A DNA stretch of 12,917 nucleotides from Verrucomicrobiota bacterium (GTDB taxonomy: Bacteria > Verrucomicrobiota > Verrucomicrobiia > Chthoniobacterales > Xiphinematobacteraceae), in NCBI GenBank assembly GCA_003176035.1, contig PSRL01000157.1:1-12917 (forward strand), in the 5' to 3' direction. Made by a program: the position numbers and the translations under genes. How positions within the stretch are numbered: position 1 is the first letter of the stretch; every line of letters begins with the position of its first letter. Under the pieces are notes generated by a model. The model saw only the letters and a list, made by a program, of their open reading frames with translations, had not been told where the DNA came from and ran no database searches. Of this stretch, positions 5,962-12,917 are shown in pieces.

Positions 5962-7002
5962 TTATTGCGTCAAGGAGTTTCCACAACATGAATAGGGTAA
6001 GCCGGAGCAAATTTCGCGAATGAGAGCCGGGCCACGGTAAATGAAGCCGGTATAGATTTGCACTAAATTAGCTCCTGCCTGAAATTTTTCATTTGCATTG
6101 GCGCTACTAAAAATGCCACCGCACCCGACGATAGGAAGGTGTGTGACGTCTCGAAGTTGTCGGATCACCGCTGTGGACTTTTCTTGCAAAGGCCTGCCGC
6201 TTAAACCACCTATTTCGTCGTGATGGTTCGAACGCAGAGCAGAGTGATCCAAAGTGGTGTTGGTTGCAATAATACCGGCAAGTTGCTCTTTTTCACAAAG
6301 GCTTGCAATATCTGTGATTTCTTTCGGAGCTAAATCCGGCGCTATTTTCAGAAGCAATGGTTTAGAAGCATTGCCTCCCTCCCAATCACGAAGTGTTCCG
6401 AGAATTTTAGCCAAGGATTCAACATGTTGGAGATCGCGGAGGCCAGGTGTATTGGGGGAACTGACATTTAAGACAATGTAATCGCCGTGTTGATAAAGAA
6501 GTCGAAAACTCTCCAAATAATCGGAATGGGCGGACTCCAAAGGAATGACCCTTGATTTGCCGATATTGATTCCGATAGGGATGCCTGGCCGTTTTCCGGA
6601 GTTTTGCAGAGCTTCCATGCGCTGTGCAAGACTGCGAGCGCCGTTGTTATTGAAGCCCATGCGATTGATCAGTGCGCCTAATTCAGGGAACCGAAAAAGC
6701 CGAGGTTTGGGATTGCCGAGCTGTGGAAGGGCGGTGACTGTGCCCACTTCCACAAACCCAAAGCCCAATTTTTCCCAAGCTTCCAAAGCCACTCCATCCT
6801 TGTCCATGCCTGCCGCAAGGCCGACGGGATTCCGAAAATGAAGGTTGAAAAGAGAAAACGGAACAGAGGGAGGCGGAGACAGGAATCGCTCGGAGCAACT
6901 CCAAATCGGGCGGCATGAAAGGCACTTAAGAACTAGATCATGAGCGACTTCTGCATCTAGCCGGAAAAGAACCTGTCGAAGTAAAAAACGGTATGAATCC
7001 AC
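5962..7002 (-). CDS. pyrD: Dihydroorotate dehydrogenase, class 2 (quinone-dependent)
   Basis: PyrD oxidises dihydroorotate to orotate in pyrimidine synthesis. Class 2 enzymes sit at the inner face of the cytoplasmic membrane and pass electrons to quinone. Class 2 features are the amphipathic N-terminus DSYRFLLRQVLFRLDAEVAHDL, NPVGLAAGMDKDG, GFGFVEVGTVT, PRLFR, NRMGFNNNG, NVSSPNTPGLR with the catalytic serine (second S), LLLKIAPDL, GIIATNTT, GGLSGRPL and the phosphate-binding IVGCGGI and QIYTGFIYRGP. The open frame reaches a TTG at 7020 that overlaps mnmE by 16 bases. The GTG at 7002 is preferred: it yields a family-like start, follows the mnmE stop by two bases, and has AGG nine bases upstream. 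This gives 346 residues, close to the usual 335-350. The junction suggests translational coupling to mnmE, and mqnD lies next downstream. Confidence 0.95.
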   Translation of the reverse strand: MDSYRFLLRQVLFRLDAEVAHDLVLKCLSCRPIWSCSERFLSPPPSVPFSLFNLHFRNPVGLAAGMDKDGVALEAWEKLGFGFVEVGTVTALPQLGNPKPRLFRFPELGALINRMGFNNNGARSLAQRMEALQNSGKRPGIPIGINIGKSRVIPLESAHSDYLESFRLLYQHGDYIVLNVSSPNTPGLRDLQHVESLAKILGTLRDWEGGNASKPLLLKIAPDLAPKEITDIASLCEKEQLAGIIATNTTLDHSALRSNHHDEIGGLSGRPLQEKSTAVIRQLRDVTHLPIVGCGGIFSSANANEKFQAGANLVQIYTGFIYRGPALIREICSGLPYSCCGNSLTQ

Positions 7003-7004
7003 GA

Positions 7005-8363
7005 TTATTTGCCTATGCAAAAGCTGCTGAAGATGGAACTCAAGATTTGCTCGTTGTCTATGACGCCGACAATTTCTCCAAGCGCATCCAACGCTAAGCG
7101 AAGGTCGAGAGCCGCAAGCTCAGCTCCAACTTTCAGCTCCTGCTCAGCTCTTTCCAATGCCGCACAGCCTCGTTTTAGACAAGATTGATGCCGAGCATTG
7201 ATTGCGGCGAACTGCCCGCAGTCACTCGGGCGACCTGCCCACTCAAGGATTCGTGAGACTAATGTCGGAATGCCGATGCCGCTGAGGCAAGAAATCGCGG
7301 TGTCTTCAGGCGGAGCGACAAACGGTACGGAAAGTAAATCTATCTTATTCCAGACTCGATGGACCTTGTCTTTGGGCAGACCTGGAGGCAGGGGCGGTAA
7401 CGGTTGGGATGCATCGATAACATGAAGAATGACGGCGGCTCTCTCCGCTGCCAGAAGAGCACGCCGAACTCCCTCTAATTCAATGGGGTCGTTGGTCTCT
7501 CGAATCCCGGCGGTATCTATGAAATGTACCGGAATTCCTTCCAAACTCGCACTTTCTTCAAGCGTATCGCGTGTTGTGCCGGGGATATGACTCACGATTG
7601 CACGTTCAAAACCAAGCAGCCGATTGAGAAGACTGGATTTTCCGGCATTTGGTTCTCCGCAGATTGCGATTCGCGCTCCGTCGCGAAGCAGGCGACCTTC
7701 GTCCGCTGTGGCGAGGAGGACCTCCAATCGTTTTCGAACTTCCACAATTCTTTTTAAGAGGACGATTCCAGTATCCGGATCAATGCCTTCCTCAGGAAAA
7801 TCGATAAAAGCCTCGATGTGGGCAAGGATATTGAGCAGTTCGGCGCGGGCCGCCTCCGTTTCACGACCGATGGCTCCCTCCAATTGGAGGGCAGCGGCTC
7901 GAAGGGCGAGGGGTGTCTGTGCTCGGATCAGATCCATTACGGCTTCCGCTTGAGTCAAATCCATTTTTTCATTGAGAAAGGCACGTTGGGTAAATTCTCC
8001 CGGCAGAGCTAAGCGAGCTCCAAGGTCCAATGCGACTTGCAGAACGCGAGACGAAACGAGAATCCCACCGTGACAACTGATTTCGGCTAAATCCTCTCCG
8101 GTGTAGCTCCCTGGCGCTCTAAAAACAGCACACAGGCCCTCGTCCACCACTATCTTACCATCCATAATTCGACCGAAATAGAGATGGCGGGATCGCATTT
8201 GTTCAACCGGCAGACTCGTTTCAAATAGCCGCGCGGTAATGATCAATGCGTCCGGGCCGGAAATGCGTACGAGGGCAATGGCGCCTTCTCCTGCTGGCGT
8301 TGCAATTGCTGCAATGGTGCTATTAGGAGCAGCATCCGATTTTTTATTATGATAGGGCGGCAA
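7005..8363 (-). CDS. mnmE: tRNA uridine-5-carboxymethylaminomethyl(34) synthesis GTPase MnmE
   Basis: MnmE, with MnmG, modifies the wobble uridine (U34) of certain tRNAs. The 452-residue length matches E. coli MnmE (454). The N-terminal tetrahydrofolate-binding domain shows TIAAIATPAGEGAIALVRISGPDA (residues 16-39), APGSYTGEDLAEISCHGG (83-100) and PGEFTQRAFLNEKMDLTQAEAV (121-142). The inserted G domain has GEPNAGKSS (236-244), GTTRD (262-266), DTAG (283-286) and NKID (339-342). The protein ends FCIGK, the conserved C-terminal motif with catalytic Cys449. The frame's start is a TTG at 8363; no in-frame ATG lies close to the conserved region, so a TTG start is likely, though upstream codons remain open. 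It follows lpxK by 83 bp and ends two bases before the pyrD GTG, fitting the operon. Confidence 0.96.
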   Translation of the reverse strand: MPPYHNKKSDAAPNSTIAAIATPAGEGAIALVRISGPDALIITARLFETSLPVEQMRSRHLYFGRIMDGKIVVDEGLCAVFRAPGSYTGEDLAEISCHGGILVSSRVLQVALDLGARLALPGEFTQRAFLNEKMDLTQAEAVMDLIRAQTPLALRAAALQLEGAIGRETEAARAELLNILAHIEAFIDFPEEGIDPDTGIVLLKRIVEVRKRLEVLLATADEGRLLRDGARIAICGEPNAGKSSLLNRLLGFERAIVSHIPGTTRDTLEESASLEGIPVHFIDTAGIRETNDPIELEGVRRALLAAERAAVILHVIDASQPLPPLPPGLPKDKVHRVWNKIDLLSVPFVAPPEDTAISCLSGIGIPTLVSRILEWAGRPSDCGQFAAINARHQSCLKRGCAALERAEQELKVGAELAALDLRLALDALGEIVGVIDNEQILSSIFSSFCIGK

Positions 8364-8446
8364 GATGTGACGGTAATTAATGGTGTTAAAAGAGGGGGGT
8401 GACGTTAGGACTTGCTGCCGAAAGAAGCCGACAAAATCAGTGGGTC

Positions 8447-9625
8447 TTAAAAAGAAAAAGATGGTTGCGGAGAAGTCAGCCGGTTGATGAATTTTTGCCA
8501 GCTATCATCTCCGCGCAAGATTTGGATTTCCACACGCATTGAGTAGAGCGGCACTTTTGGATTGATGATGCGGGGAATGCGCACGGCGTCCTTTTCTGTA
8601 GTCAAGATAGCTTGTATATCGCGTCGACTACACCGTCGTACAAATGTTTCTATTTCCTTCAAAGCGTATCGGTGATGATCAGCATAGGCTATGGATAATT
8701 CGACCTTAGCTCCCAATTTCTTCAAAAAATTCACGAAATTGTCTGGTACCGCAATGCCGCAGAGCGAGCCGATAGCGAGATTATTCAAAAATTCCAGAGG
8801 CTTAATTTCTCCCGTCCAGAGATTAGTGATGTGCCTCGGGCGATGAGTGCACTCGATGATTTCGGCAGTTCGATTGTGCTGACGAATTCGGTCAATGAGA
8901 ATGGAATTATCTTCTCCTCTGCATTTAGTGATGAGGATATGAGTGGCACGACGCAAATGTTCCGGTGGTTCTCGCAAGGTTCCACGAGGAAGAAGAAACT
9001 CATTGCCAAAGGGTGCTTCGCGATCGATTAGCACGATTTCTACGGCATGTCGCATTTTCAGATATTGGAGCCCATCATCCAATAACAACACATCTGCGCC
9101 AAAGTGCTGAATGGCGAAAAGGCCGCTTTTAATACGGTCTCGATCAACTAATACAACGACCCCCTTTAAATTGTTGGCCAGCATAAATGGCTCATCTCCA
9201 GCTGTCCGAGAATCTAAAAGAAGCGACTTGCCATCAGAAACAATGCGGGGGGCGAACAGTTGTTTTTGGCGAAAAATTTTATCCCAAATTCTTTGAAAAA
9301 AAGGTCTTGGGACGCTTTTGTATCCCCGGCTGAGGATCGCGACCTTTCTCCCGCCGGCATGGAGCTGGCGCGCCAACATCTCCACCACAGGCGTTTTTCC
9401 TGTGCCGCCCACCGTGAGATTACCCACGCTGATGACTAGGCATCCCATAGAGCGAGGACGCAGAATTCTCTGTTGAAAAAGGCGAAGGCGAAGCCGGACG
9501 ATGAGATTGGTCACGCTGGAAAAGATCCAGAGAATGCCCCGAAGAATGTCGGCGCGCCGACCATAGCGACGTTCTAAAATTACATCGATAGCGAATGTTT
9601 CCAGCGCTTCGAACCAGTGTCTCAT
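8447..9625 (-). CDS. lpxK: Tetraacyldisaccharide 4'-kinase
   Basis: LpxK phosphorylates the 4' position of the lipid A disaccharide precursor at the inner face of the inner membrane, so the organism makes lipopolysaccharide. Residues 66-78 (SVGNLTVGGTGKT) are the Walker A region; AILSRGY (96-102), AGDEPFMLA (142-150), LLDDGLQ (181-187), LLPRGTLREP (211-220), ADHHRY (315-320) and TTEKDAVR (342-349) are further family motifs. At 392 residues it is longer than the roughly 330 of E. coli. The extra length is an N-terminal extension (about 1-58) carrying a hydrophobic helix near 27-41 followed by an arginine-rich stretch, plus a short insertion at about 104-125. The ATG at 9625 has a weak ribosome binding site; the gene follows thrB by 22 bp and precedes mnmE. 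Confidence 0.95.
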   Translation of the reverse strand: MRHWFEALETFAIDVILERRYGRRADILRGILWIFSSVTNLIVRLRLRLFQQRILRPRSMGCLVISVGNLTVGGTGKTPVVEMLARQLHAGGRKVAILSRGYKSVPRPFFQRIWDKIFRQKQLFAPRIVSDGKSLLLDSRTAGDEPFMLANNLKGVVVLVDRDRIKSGLFAIQHFGADVLLLDDGLQYLKMRHAVEIVLIDREAPFGNEFLLPRGTLREPPEHLRRATHILITKCRGEDNSILIDRIRQHNRTAEIIECTHRPRHITNLWTGEIKPLEFLNNLAIGSLCGIAVPDNFVNFLKKLGAKVELSIAYADHHRYALKEIETFVRRCSRRDIQAILTTEKDAVRIPRIINPKVPLYSMRVEIQILRGDDSWQKFINRLTSPQPSFSF

Positions 9626-9647
9626 ATGAGACTGAGCCTAGAGTGCT

Positions 9648-10490
9648 CTAAGAAATGAGACAAGCACCCTGATTGTCCGCGGAAGTTACGAAAACAGAAC
9701 TGCTTCCGGGCACAGTTTTTTGCATGGCTTCAGCCACACGGTCCGGGTATTCCAATGTGAGGCAGGCGATCGTTGATCCGGAACCGCTTAGCCATCCCCC
9801 AAGCGCTCCGGCAGCCTCCGCTGCGTGGATGGTGTCGTCGAGAAATGGGACAAGGCGTGCGCGGTAGGGTTGGTGGAGCCCGTCCTTAAACGCGCCACGG
9901 AGCGTTGCGTATTGCTGTGACGCAAAAGCGGCGGTGATCCAGGAGGCGTTTGCCACTGAAAAAGCTGCATCCTTCAGCGGAACTGAATGTGGCATAATCT
10001 CACGGGCATCTGAGGTCCGAACCTCAAAATCCGGAACGAGAAGGACAAAGTGAAGATGAGCGGGGACTTCAAATCTTTGGATTTTAAAATCCCCTCGGGT
10101 GACGGTAAATCCGCCGAAAGTTGCTGGTGCGGCGTTGTCTGGATGCCCCTCCAACTTTGCGCAGATTTTGTAAAGCTGTTCTGTCGAAAGAGCCTCGGAG
10201 GTGAGGCGATTGAGGCCGAGTAAGGTTCCTAAACGAACGGTGACGCTACTGCCCAGACCACGGGATGGGGGGACTTTGCCATCGATCTCGCATGCAAAAG
10301 GAAAGGATTTTTCATTTGATGCGCTGAAAAACGCTTCGCCCGCCTGGGCAATCATAGCGTCAGCCGTCGGTATGGAGGCTCTCCTGATAATTAAACGATT
10401 GTGAATATTCAGAGCGATTCCCAGTGAATCAAAGCCTGGGCCCAAATTTGCAGTGGTTCCGGGCACTTGCACGACGACTTTGTCTTTCAT
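9648..10490 (-). CDS. thrB: Homoserine kinase
   Basis: ThrB phosphorylates L-homoserine with ATP, the step before threonine synthase. It is a GHMP kinase: VPGTTANLGPGFDSLGIAL near the N-terminus, PPSRGLGSSVTVRLG as the ATP-binding motif 2, LEGHPDNAAPATFGGFTV, and the C-terminal motif 3 GGWLSGSGSTIACLTLE. About 280 residues is slightly shorter than the common 300-320; the segment between the first motif and motif 2 is compact, which I recall as usual in Verrucomicrobiota relatives. Two ATGs are possible, 10496 and 10490. The second is preferred because GAGG at 10502-10499 lies eight bases upstream of it and only two from the first. It is the first gene of the minus-strand run and is divergent from the ABC transporter operon, with a good promoter candidate just upstream. 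Confidence 0.95.
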   Translation of the reverse strand: MKDKVVVQVPGTTANLGPGFDSLGIALNIHNRLIIRRASIPTADAMIAQAGEAFFSASNEKSFPFACEIDGKVPPSRGLGSSVTVRLGTLLGLNRLTSEALSTEQLYKICAKLEGHPDNAAPATFGGFTVTRGDFKIQRFEVPAHLHFVLLVPDFEVRTSDAREIMPHSVPLKDAAFSVANASWITAAFASQQYATLRGAFKDGLHQPYRARLVPFLDDTIHAAEAAGALGGWLSGSGSTIACLTLEYPDRVAEAMQKTVPGSSSVFVTSADNQGACLIS

Positions 10491-10507
10491 AAGCATGGCC
10501 TCGCTCG

Positions 10508-10536
10508 GATATAACTAAAATCGCTTTTTATCGCAA
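10508..10536 (-). promoter_or_regulatory. Candidate sigma-70-type promoter for thrB-lpxK-mnmE-pyrD-mqnD
   Basis: Read on the minus strand, TTGCGA (10536-10531) and TATATC (10513-10508) are separated by 17 bp; each matches four of six consensus bases. Transcription would begin near 10501, leaving a leader of only about 11 bases before the thrB ATG at 10490. Confidence 0.5.
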
Positions 10537-10554
10537 CGGAGCGTGTTTGTGTCA

Positions 10555-10583
10555 TTGACGATAGACCGTTTCCAAGCGATATG
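10555..10583 (+). promoter_or_regulatory. Weak promoter candidate for the ABC transporter operon
   Basis: TTGACG at 10555-10560 matches five of six -35 bases. Seventeen bases on, GATATG at 10578-10583 is a poor -10 (three matches). The start codon at 10597 would then leave almost no leader, so the real promoter may lie elsewhere in 10497-10596. Confidence 0.25.
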
Positions 10584-10596
10584 CGAGCAAGAGCCG

Positions 10597-11592
10597 ATGA
10601 AGAAACCAACCTCCAAGTTTTGCGGTAGGACATTGCTTTGTATGGCGCTCGCTTTTCTCAGTACCTCCCTTGGCTTCACAGAGGAAGTAGTGCGAGTAGG
10701 CTTTTTCCCGAACATTAGCCATTCTCAGGCGCTCGTCGCTGCAAATATGAGCAGGGAGGGCAAAGGTTGGTTTGAGAAGCGATTGGGAACGGATATAAAA
10801 ATAGAATGGTTTGTTTTTAATGCGGGACCCTCCGCAATGGAAGCTGTTTTCGCAAAATCTATCGACCTCACCTACGTGGGTCCCAGTCCCGCCATTAATG
10901 CATACCTTCGTTCCAATGGAGAAGAAGTTCGGGCCCTCTCAGGTGCTGTTCGCGGAGGAGAGGCGCTTGTGGTGCGAAATCCGGATTGGAAATCAGCAGC
11001 TGATCTTCGCGGCAAAATTATTTGCACCCCTCAATTGGGGAATACTCAGGACGTCGCTTGCCGTGCTTGGTTGATCAATCAAGGATTAAAGGTGACTCTT
11101 ATTGGCGGCGATGTCCGCGTAATTCCAATGGATAATTCCAGCATTTTCGCCCAATTTTCCCGAGGAGCTATCGATGGTGCATGGACTGTCGAGCCCTGGG
11201 TTACTCGACTGCTAGTCGAAGCAAAGGGAGACATTCTCTACACTCCAAAAGACTCCATAGAGACCATTCTCATTGCTCGAGCTGACTTTTTGAAAGCCAA
11301 ACCGGATGTAGCTCGAAAATTTTTGATGGCCCATCGAGAGCTTACGGACTGGATCAAGGCCCATCCAGACGAAGCTCAAAGACGCATTTGCGATGAGCTT
11401 TCACAGCGAACGCGGACAAAACTCTCCATCGACTTGATTCGTCGCGCCTGGACCCGCTTGCGTTTTGACAATGCAATCGAACTTCAAAGCTTTGAGCAAT
11501 TTGTACGCGATGCCCGTTTAACAGGTCTTTCGAGGACGCACGGAGATCTTTCGCGATTCATTGAGGATCCTTTAAAGGCCACAAACCGATGA
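10597..11592 (+). CDS. ABC transporter periplasmic substrate-binding protein (NitT/TauT/sulfonate type)
   Basis: The periplasmic solute receptor of the ABC importer encoded downstream. Starting at ATG 10597 gives 331 residues with a typical signal peptide: MKK, then the hydrophobic core TLLCMALAFLSTSLGF (about 12-27) and the mature start near EEVVRVGFFPNI. No lipobox is seen, so it should be soluble. Family motifs include VRVGFFPNISHSQALVA (32-48), FNAGPSAMEAVFAKSIDLTYVGPSPAINAYLRS (74-106), TPQLGNTQDVACRAWL (144-159) and GAIDGAWTVEPWVTRL (190-205). The open frame extends to a GTG at 10543, but that would place the signal peptide internally. The C-terminus overlaps the ATPase start by four bases. 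Relatives are annotated for sulfonates, taurine or nitrate; the substrate cannot be settled from sequence. Confidence 0.88.
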   Translation: MKKPTSKFCGRTLLCMALAFLSTSLGFTEEVVRVGFFPNISHSQALVAANMSREGKGWFEKRLGTDIKIEWFVFNAGPSAMEAVFAKSIDLTYVGPSPAINAYLRSNGEEVRALSGAVRGGEALVVRNPDWKSAADLRGKIICTPQLGNTQDVACRAWLINQGLKVTLIGGDVRVIPMDNSSIFAQFSRGAIDGAWTVEPWVTRLLVEAKGDILYTPKDSIETILIARADFLKAKPDVARKFLMAHRELTDWIKAHPDEAQRRICDELSQRTRTKLSIDLIRRAWTRLRFDNAIELQSFEQFVRDARLTGLSRTHGDLSRFIEDPLKATNR

Positions 11593-12401
11593 GCCTCGCA
11601 CGAGAACTGGAAACTATATTGCCCGATCGCATTGAATTGCGCGATATCTGCAAAACATTTTTTAGTCGGAAACAAGTCACCATCGCGCTTGAACACATTC
11701 AGCTTTCCATCACTGAGGGAGAATTTGTTTGCCTTGTCGGTCCCAGTGGTTGCGGAAAATCCACCCTGCTGAATATTATTGCGGGACTCGAAAAGCCGGA
11801 CTCGGGTGAAGTCGTCATTAATGGGGAACCAATTCTCGGACCGGGACGCGATCGGATGGTAATGTTCCAGGAGCACGCTCTTTTTCCCTGGCTCGATGTC
11901 CTGGATAACATTCTTTTTGGGCTGAAACTCAAACCTGGACTTTCGGGTAAGGAACGCCTGGAAGTTGCCCGGTATTACCTTCAGCTAGTAGGCCTGGAAC
12001 ACGTCGAAAAGAGCAATATTCATGAGCTTTCGGGTGGGATGAAACAGCGCGTCGCGTTTGCGCGCGTATTAGCTCCTAATCCTCGTGTTCTTTTGATGGA
12101 CGAACCTTTTGCAGCTCTGGATGCGCTCACCCGTGAACAGCTCTACGGAGACATTCAGCGGATCTGGGGGGCTAGGAGAAAAACCATAGTTTTTGTCACC
12201 CACAACGTGCGCGAGGCGGTGTGTTTAGGCGACCGTGTGATTCTCTTTTCTCCTAATCCAGGGCGGATCTCTCAGCAATTTAAGGTTCCACTCCCCCGGC
12301 CCCGGGATATTAATAGCGTTTCTCTAGCCGAATATGCTTCGCAAATTACGGCCACTTTAAAGGGATTTACTGATATTGAGAGAAATGAGGTTGCGGAATA
12401 A
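11589..12401 (+). CDS. ABC transporter ATP-binding protein (NitT/TauT/sulfonate type)
   Basis: The cytoplasmic ATPase of the importer, 270 residues. All nucleotide-binding motifs are intact: Walker A GPSGCGKST (51-59), Q-loop glutamine Q94 in MVMFQEHALFPW, signature LSGGMKQR (147-154), Walker B VLLMDEP (167-173), D-loop ALD (176-178) and switch histidine H205 in FVTHNV. The FQEHALFPWLDVLDNI run and the tail region PGRISQQFKVPLPRPRD are usual for SsuB/TauB/NrtD-like proteins. The start ATG overlaps the stop of the binding-protein gene as ATGA (11589-11592), and the stop TAA shares one base with the permease ATG (12401), so the three genes are translationally coupled. An N-terminal stretch of about 14 residues before the first strand is slightly longer than usual. 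Confidence 0.95.
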   Translation: MSLARELETILPDRIELRDICKTFFSRKQVTIALEHIQLSITEGEFVCLVGPSGCGKSTLLNIIAGLEKPDSGEVVINGEPILGPGRDRMVMFQEHALFPWLDVLDNILFGLKLKPGLSGKERLEVARYYLQLVGLEHVEKSNIHELSGGMKQRVAFARVLAPNPRVLLMDEPFAALDALTREQLYGDIQRIWGARRKTIVFVTHNVREAVCLGDRVILFSPNPGRISQQFKVPLPRPRDINSVSLAEYASQITATLKGFTDIERNEVAE

Positions 12402-12917
12402 TGAAACGTTCGCTCACTTCCCTTTTGTTTTTTGTTATTTTAATCGGTGCTTGGGAAGCAATCGCCATATCGGGTAAATTCTCGCCCGTTTTGTTTCCAA
12501 GGTGTGAACAAATTGTCGAGTATCTCTGGCAAGCAACTTACGACGGATCTTTATTGAGCGCCACGTTGGTTACCCTTCGCCGATTGGTATTAGGTTACAT
12601 AACCGGATTAGCTTTTGGCATTCCGTTGGGCTTCTTGAGTGCAAGGTTTCGCTGCTGCCATGATACAATCGGGTTGCTAGCGTTAGGACTCCAAACGCTT
12701 CCTAGCATCTGTTGGGTCCCTGTAGCGCTCCTTTGGTTCGGCCAAACTGAACAGGCCTTGTTATTCGTTGTTGTCATGGGGACTCTTTGGTCAGTGGTCA
12801 TTGCAACGGAGGGGGGAGTGCGCGCCATGCCGCCAATTTACGTAAGATCAGCACTTACCATGGGTTCGAAAGGACTTCATACCTGGATACATGTCATCTT
12901 CCCAGCGTCACTTCCTT
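12401..12917 (+). CDS. ABC transporter permease, N-terminal part (cut by window edge)
   Basis: The membrane channel of the importer; 172 codons are visible from the ATG at 12401 and the frame runs off the right edge, while family members have about 250-270 residues. Hydrophobic segments lie at about 7-24, 60-81, 90-112 and 118-136. The cytoplasmic coupling (EAA-type) loop begins at about 149: RSALTMGSKGLHTWIHVIFPASLP, with the conserved A..MG pattern and the FPASLP end that contacts the ATPase. The pattern FPRCEQIVEYL near the N-terminus and TLRRLVLGYITGLAFGIPLG are typical of SsuC/TauC/NrtB permeases. It overlaps the ATPase stop by one base (TAATG). Only one permease gene is expected, forming a homodimer. 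Confidence 0.92.
   Translation, partial: MKRSLTSLLFFVILIGAWEAIAISGKFSPVLFPRCEQIVEYLWQATYDGSLLSATLVTLRRLVLGYITGLAFGIPLGFLSARFRCCHDTIGLLALGLQTLPSICWVPVALLWFGQTEQALLFVVVMGTLWSVVIATEGGVRAMPPIYVRSALTMGSKGLHTWIHVIFPASLP

Noticed and set aside
7624..7953. 109-codon plus-strand frame opposite mnmE
   Set aside because: Overlaps the conserved G domain and folate-binding region of mnmE; arginine/serine-rich antisense composition.
11484..11876. 130-codon minus-strand frame across the binding protein/ATPase junction
   Set aside because: Both plus-strand genes are intact here with conserved motifs; the antisense frame is a shadow.
1..12917. CRISPR arrays, insertion sequences, phage or defence genes
   Set aside because: No regularly spaced repeats, transposase or integrase motifs, or defence domains were seen; the genes are housekeeping or transport.

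Overview
The window comes from a Gram-negative bacterium, most likely a member of the Verrucomicrobiota. The evidence is the combination of lipid A synthesis (LpxK), the futalosine menaquinone gene mqnD, a long-form HisG, a homoserine kinase of the type I associate with Verrucomicrobiota, and a tiny AURKAIP1/COX24 (bS22-like) basic protein. The assignment is from family knowledge, not from a search. Base composition looks close to balanced, genes are tightly packed, and there are no mobile elements, CRISPR arrays, tRNAs or rRNAs.

Layout: (1) 1-1665, minus strand, the N-terminal 555 codons of a GlnD-type PII uridylyltransferase, cut by the window edge. (2) 1774-2778, minus strand, an inner-membrane-anchored protein with a proline-rich linker and an OmpA-like peptidoglycan-binding domain. 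(3) 2779-3022, a divergent regulatory region with a perfect 14-bp palindrome. (4) 3023-4647, plus strand, a DUF2062 membrane protein, hisG and a 34-codon bS22-like gene. (5) 4648-5050, a 403-bp convergent gap without a convincing gene but with several hairpins and palindromes. (6) 5051-10496, a minus-strand run read in the order thrB, lpxK, mnmE, pyrD, mqnD with short gaps and one coupled junction, probably one operon driven from about 10508-10536. (7) 10597-12917, plus strand, a divergent ABC import operon of the NitT/TauT/sulfonate type: periplasmic binding protein, ATPase, then permease (cut by the right edge), with 4-bp and 1-bp overlaps.

Most of the genes are housekeeping: amino-acid synthesis (hisG, thrB), pyrimidine synthesis (pyrD), tRNA modification (mnmE), lipid A (lpxK), menaquinone (mqnD) and nitrogen signalling (glnD). 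One link is functional: class 2 PyrD passes electrons to a quinone and sits next to a gene for making menaquinone. I did not find a new defence or mobile system. The points that most deserve a second look are the TonB/TolA-like SxxxH anchor fused to an OmpA domain, the short bS22-like gene that ordinary gene calling would miss, and the structured convergent gap.
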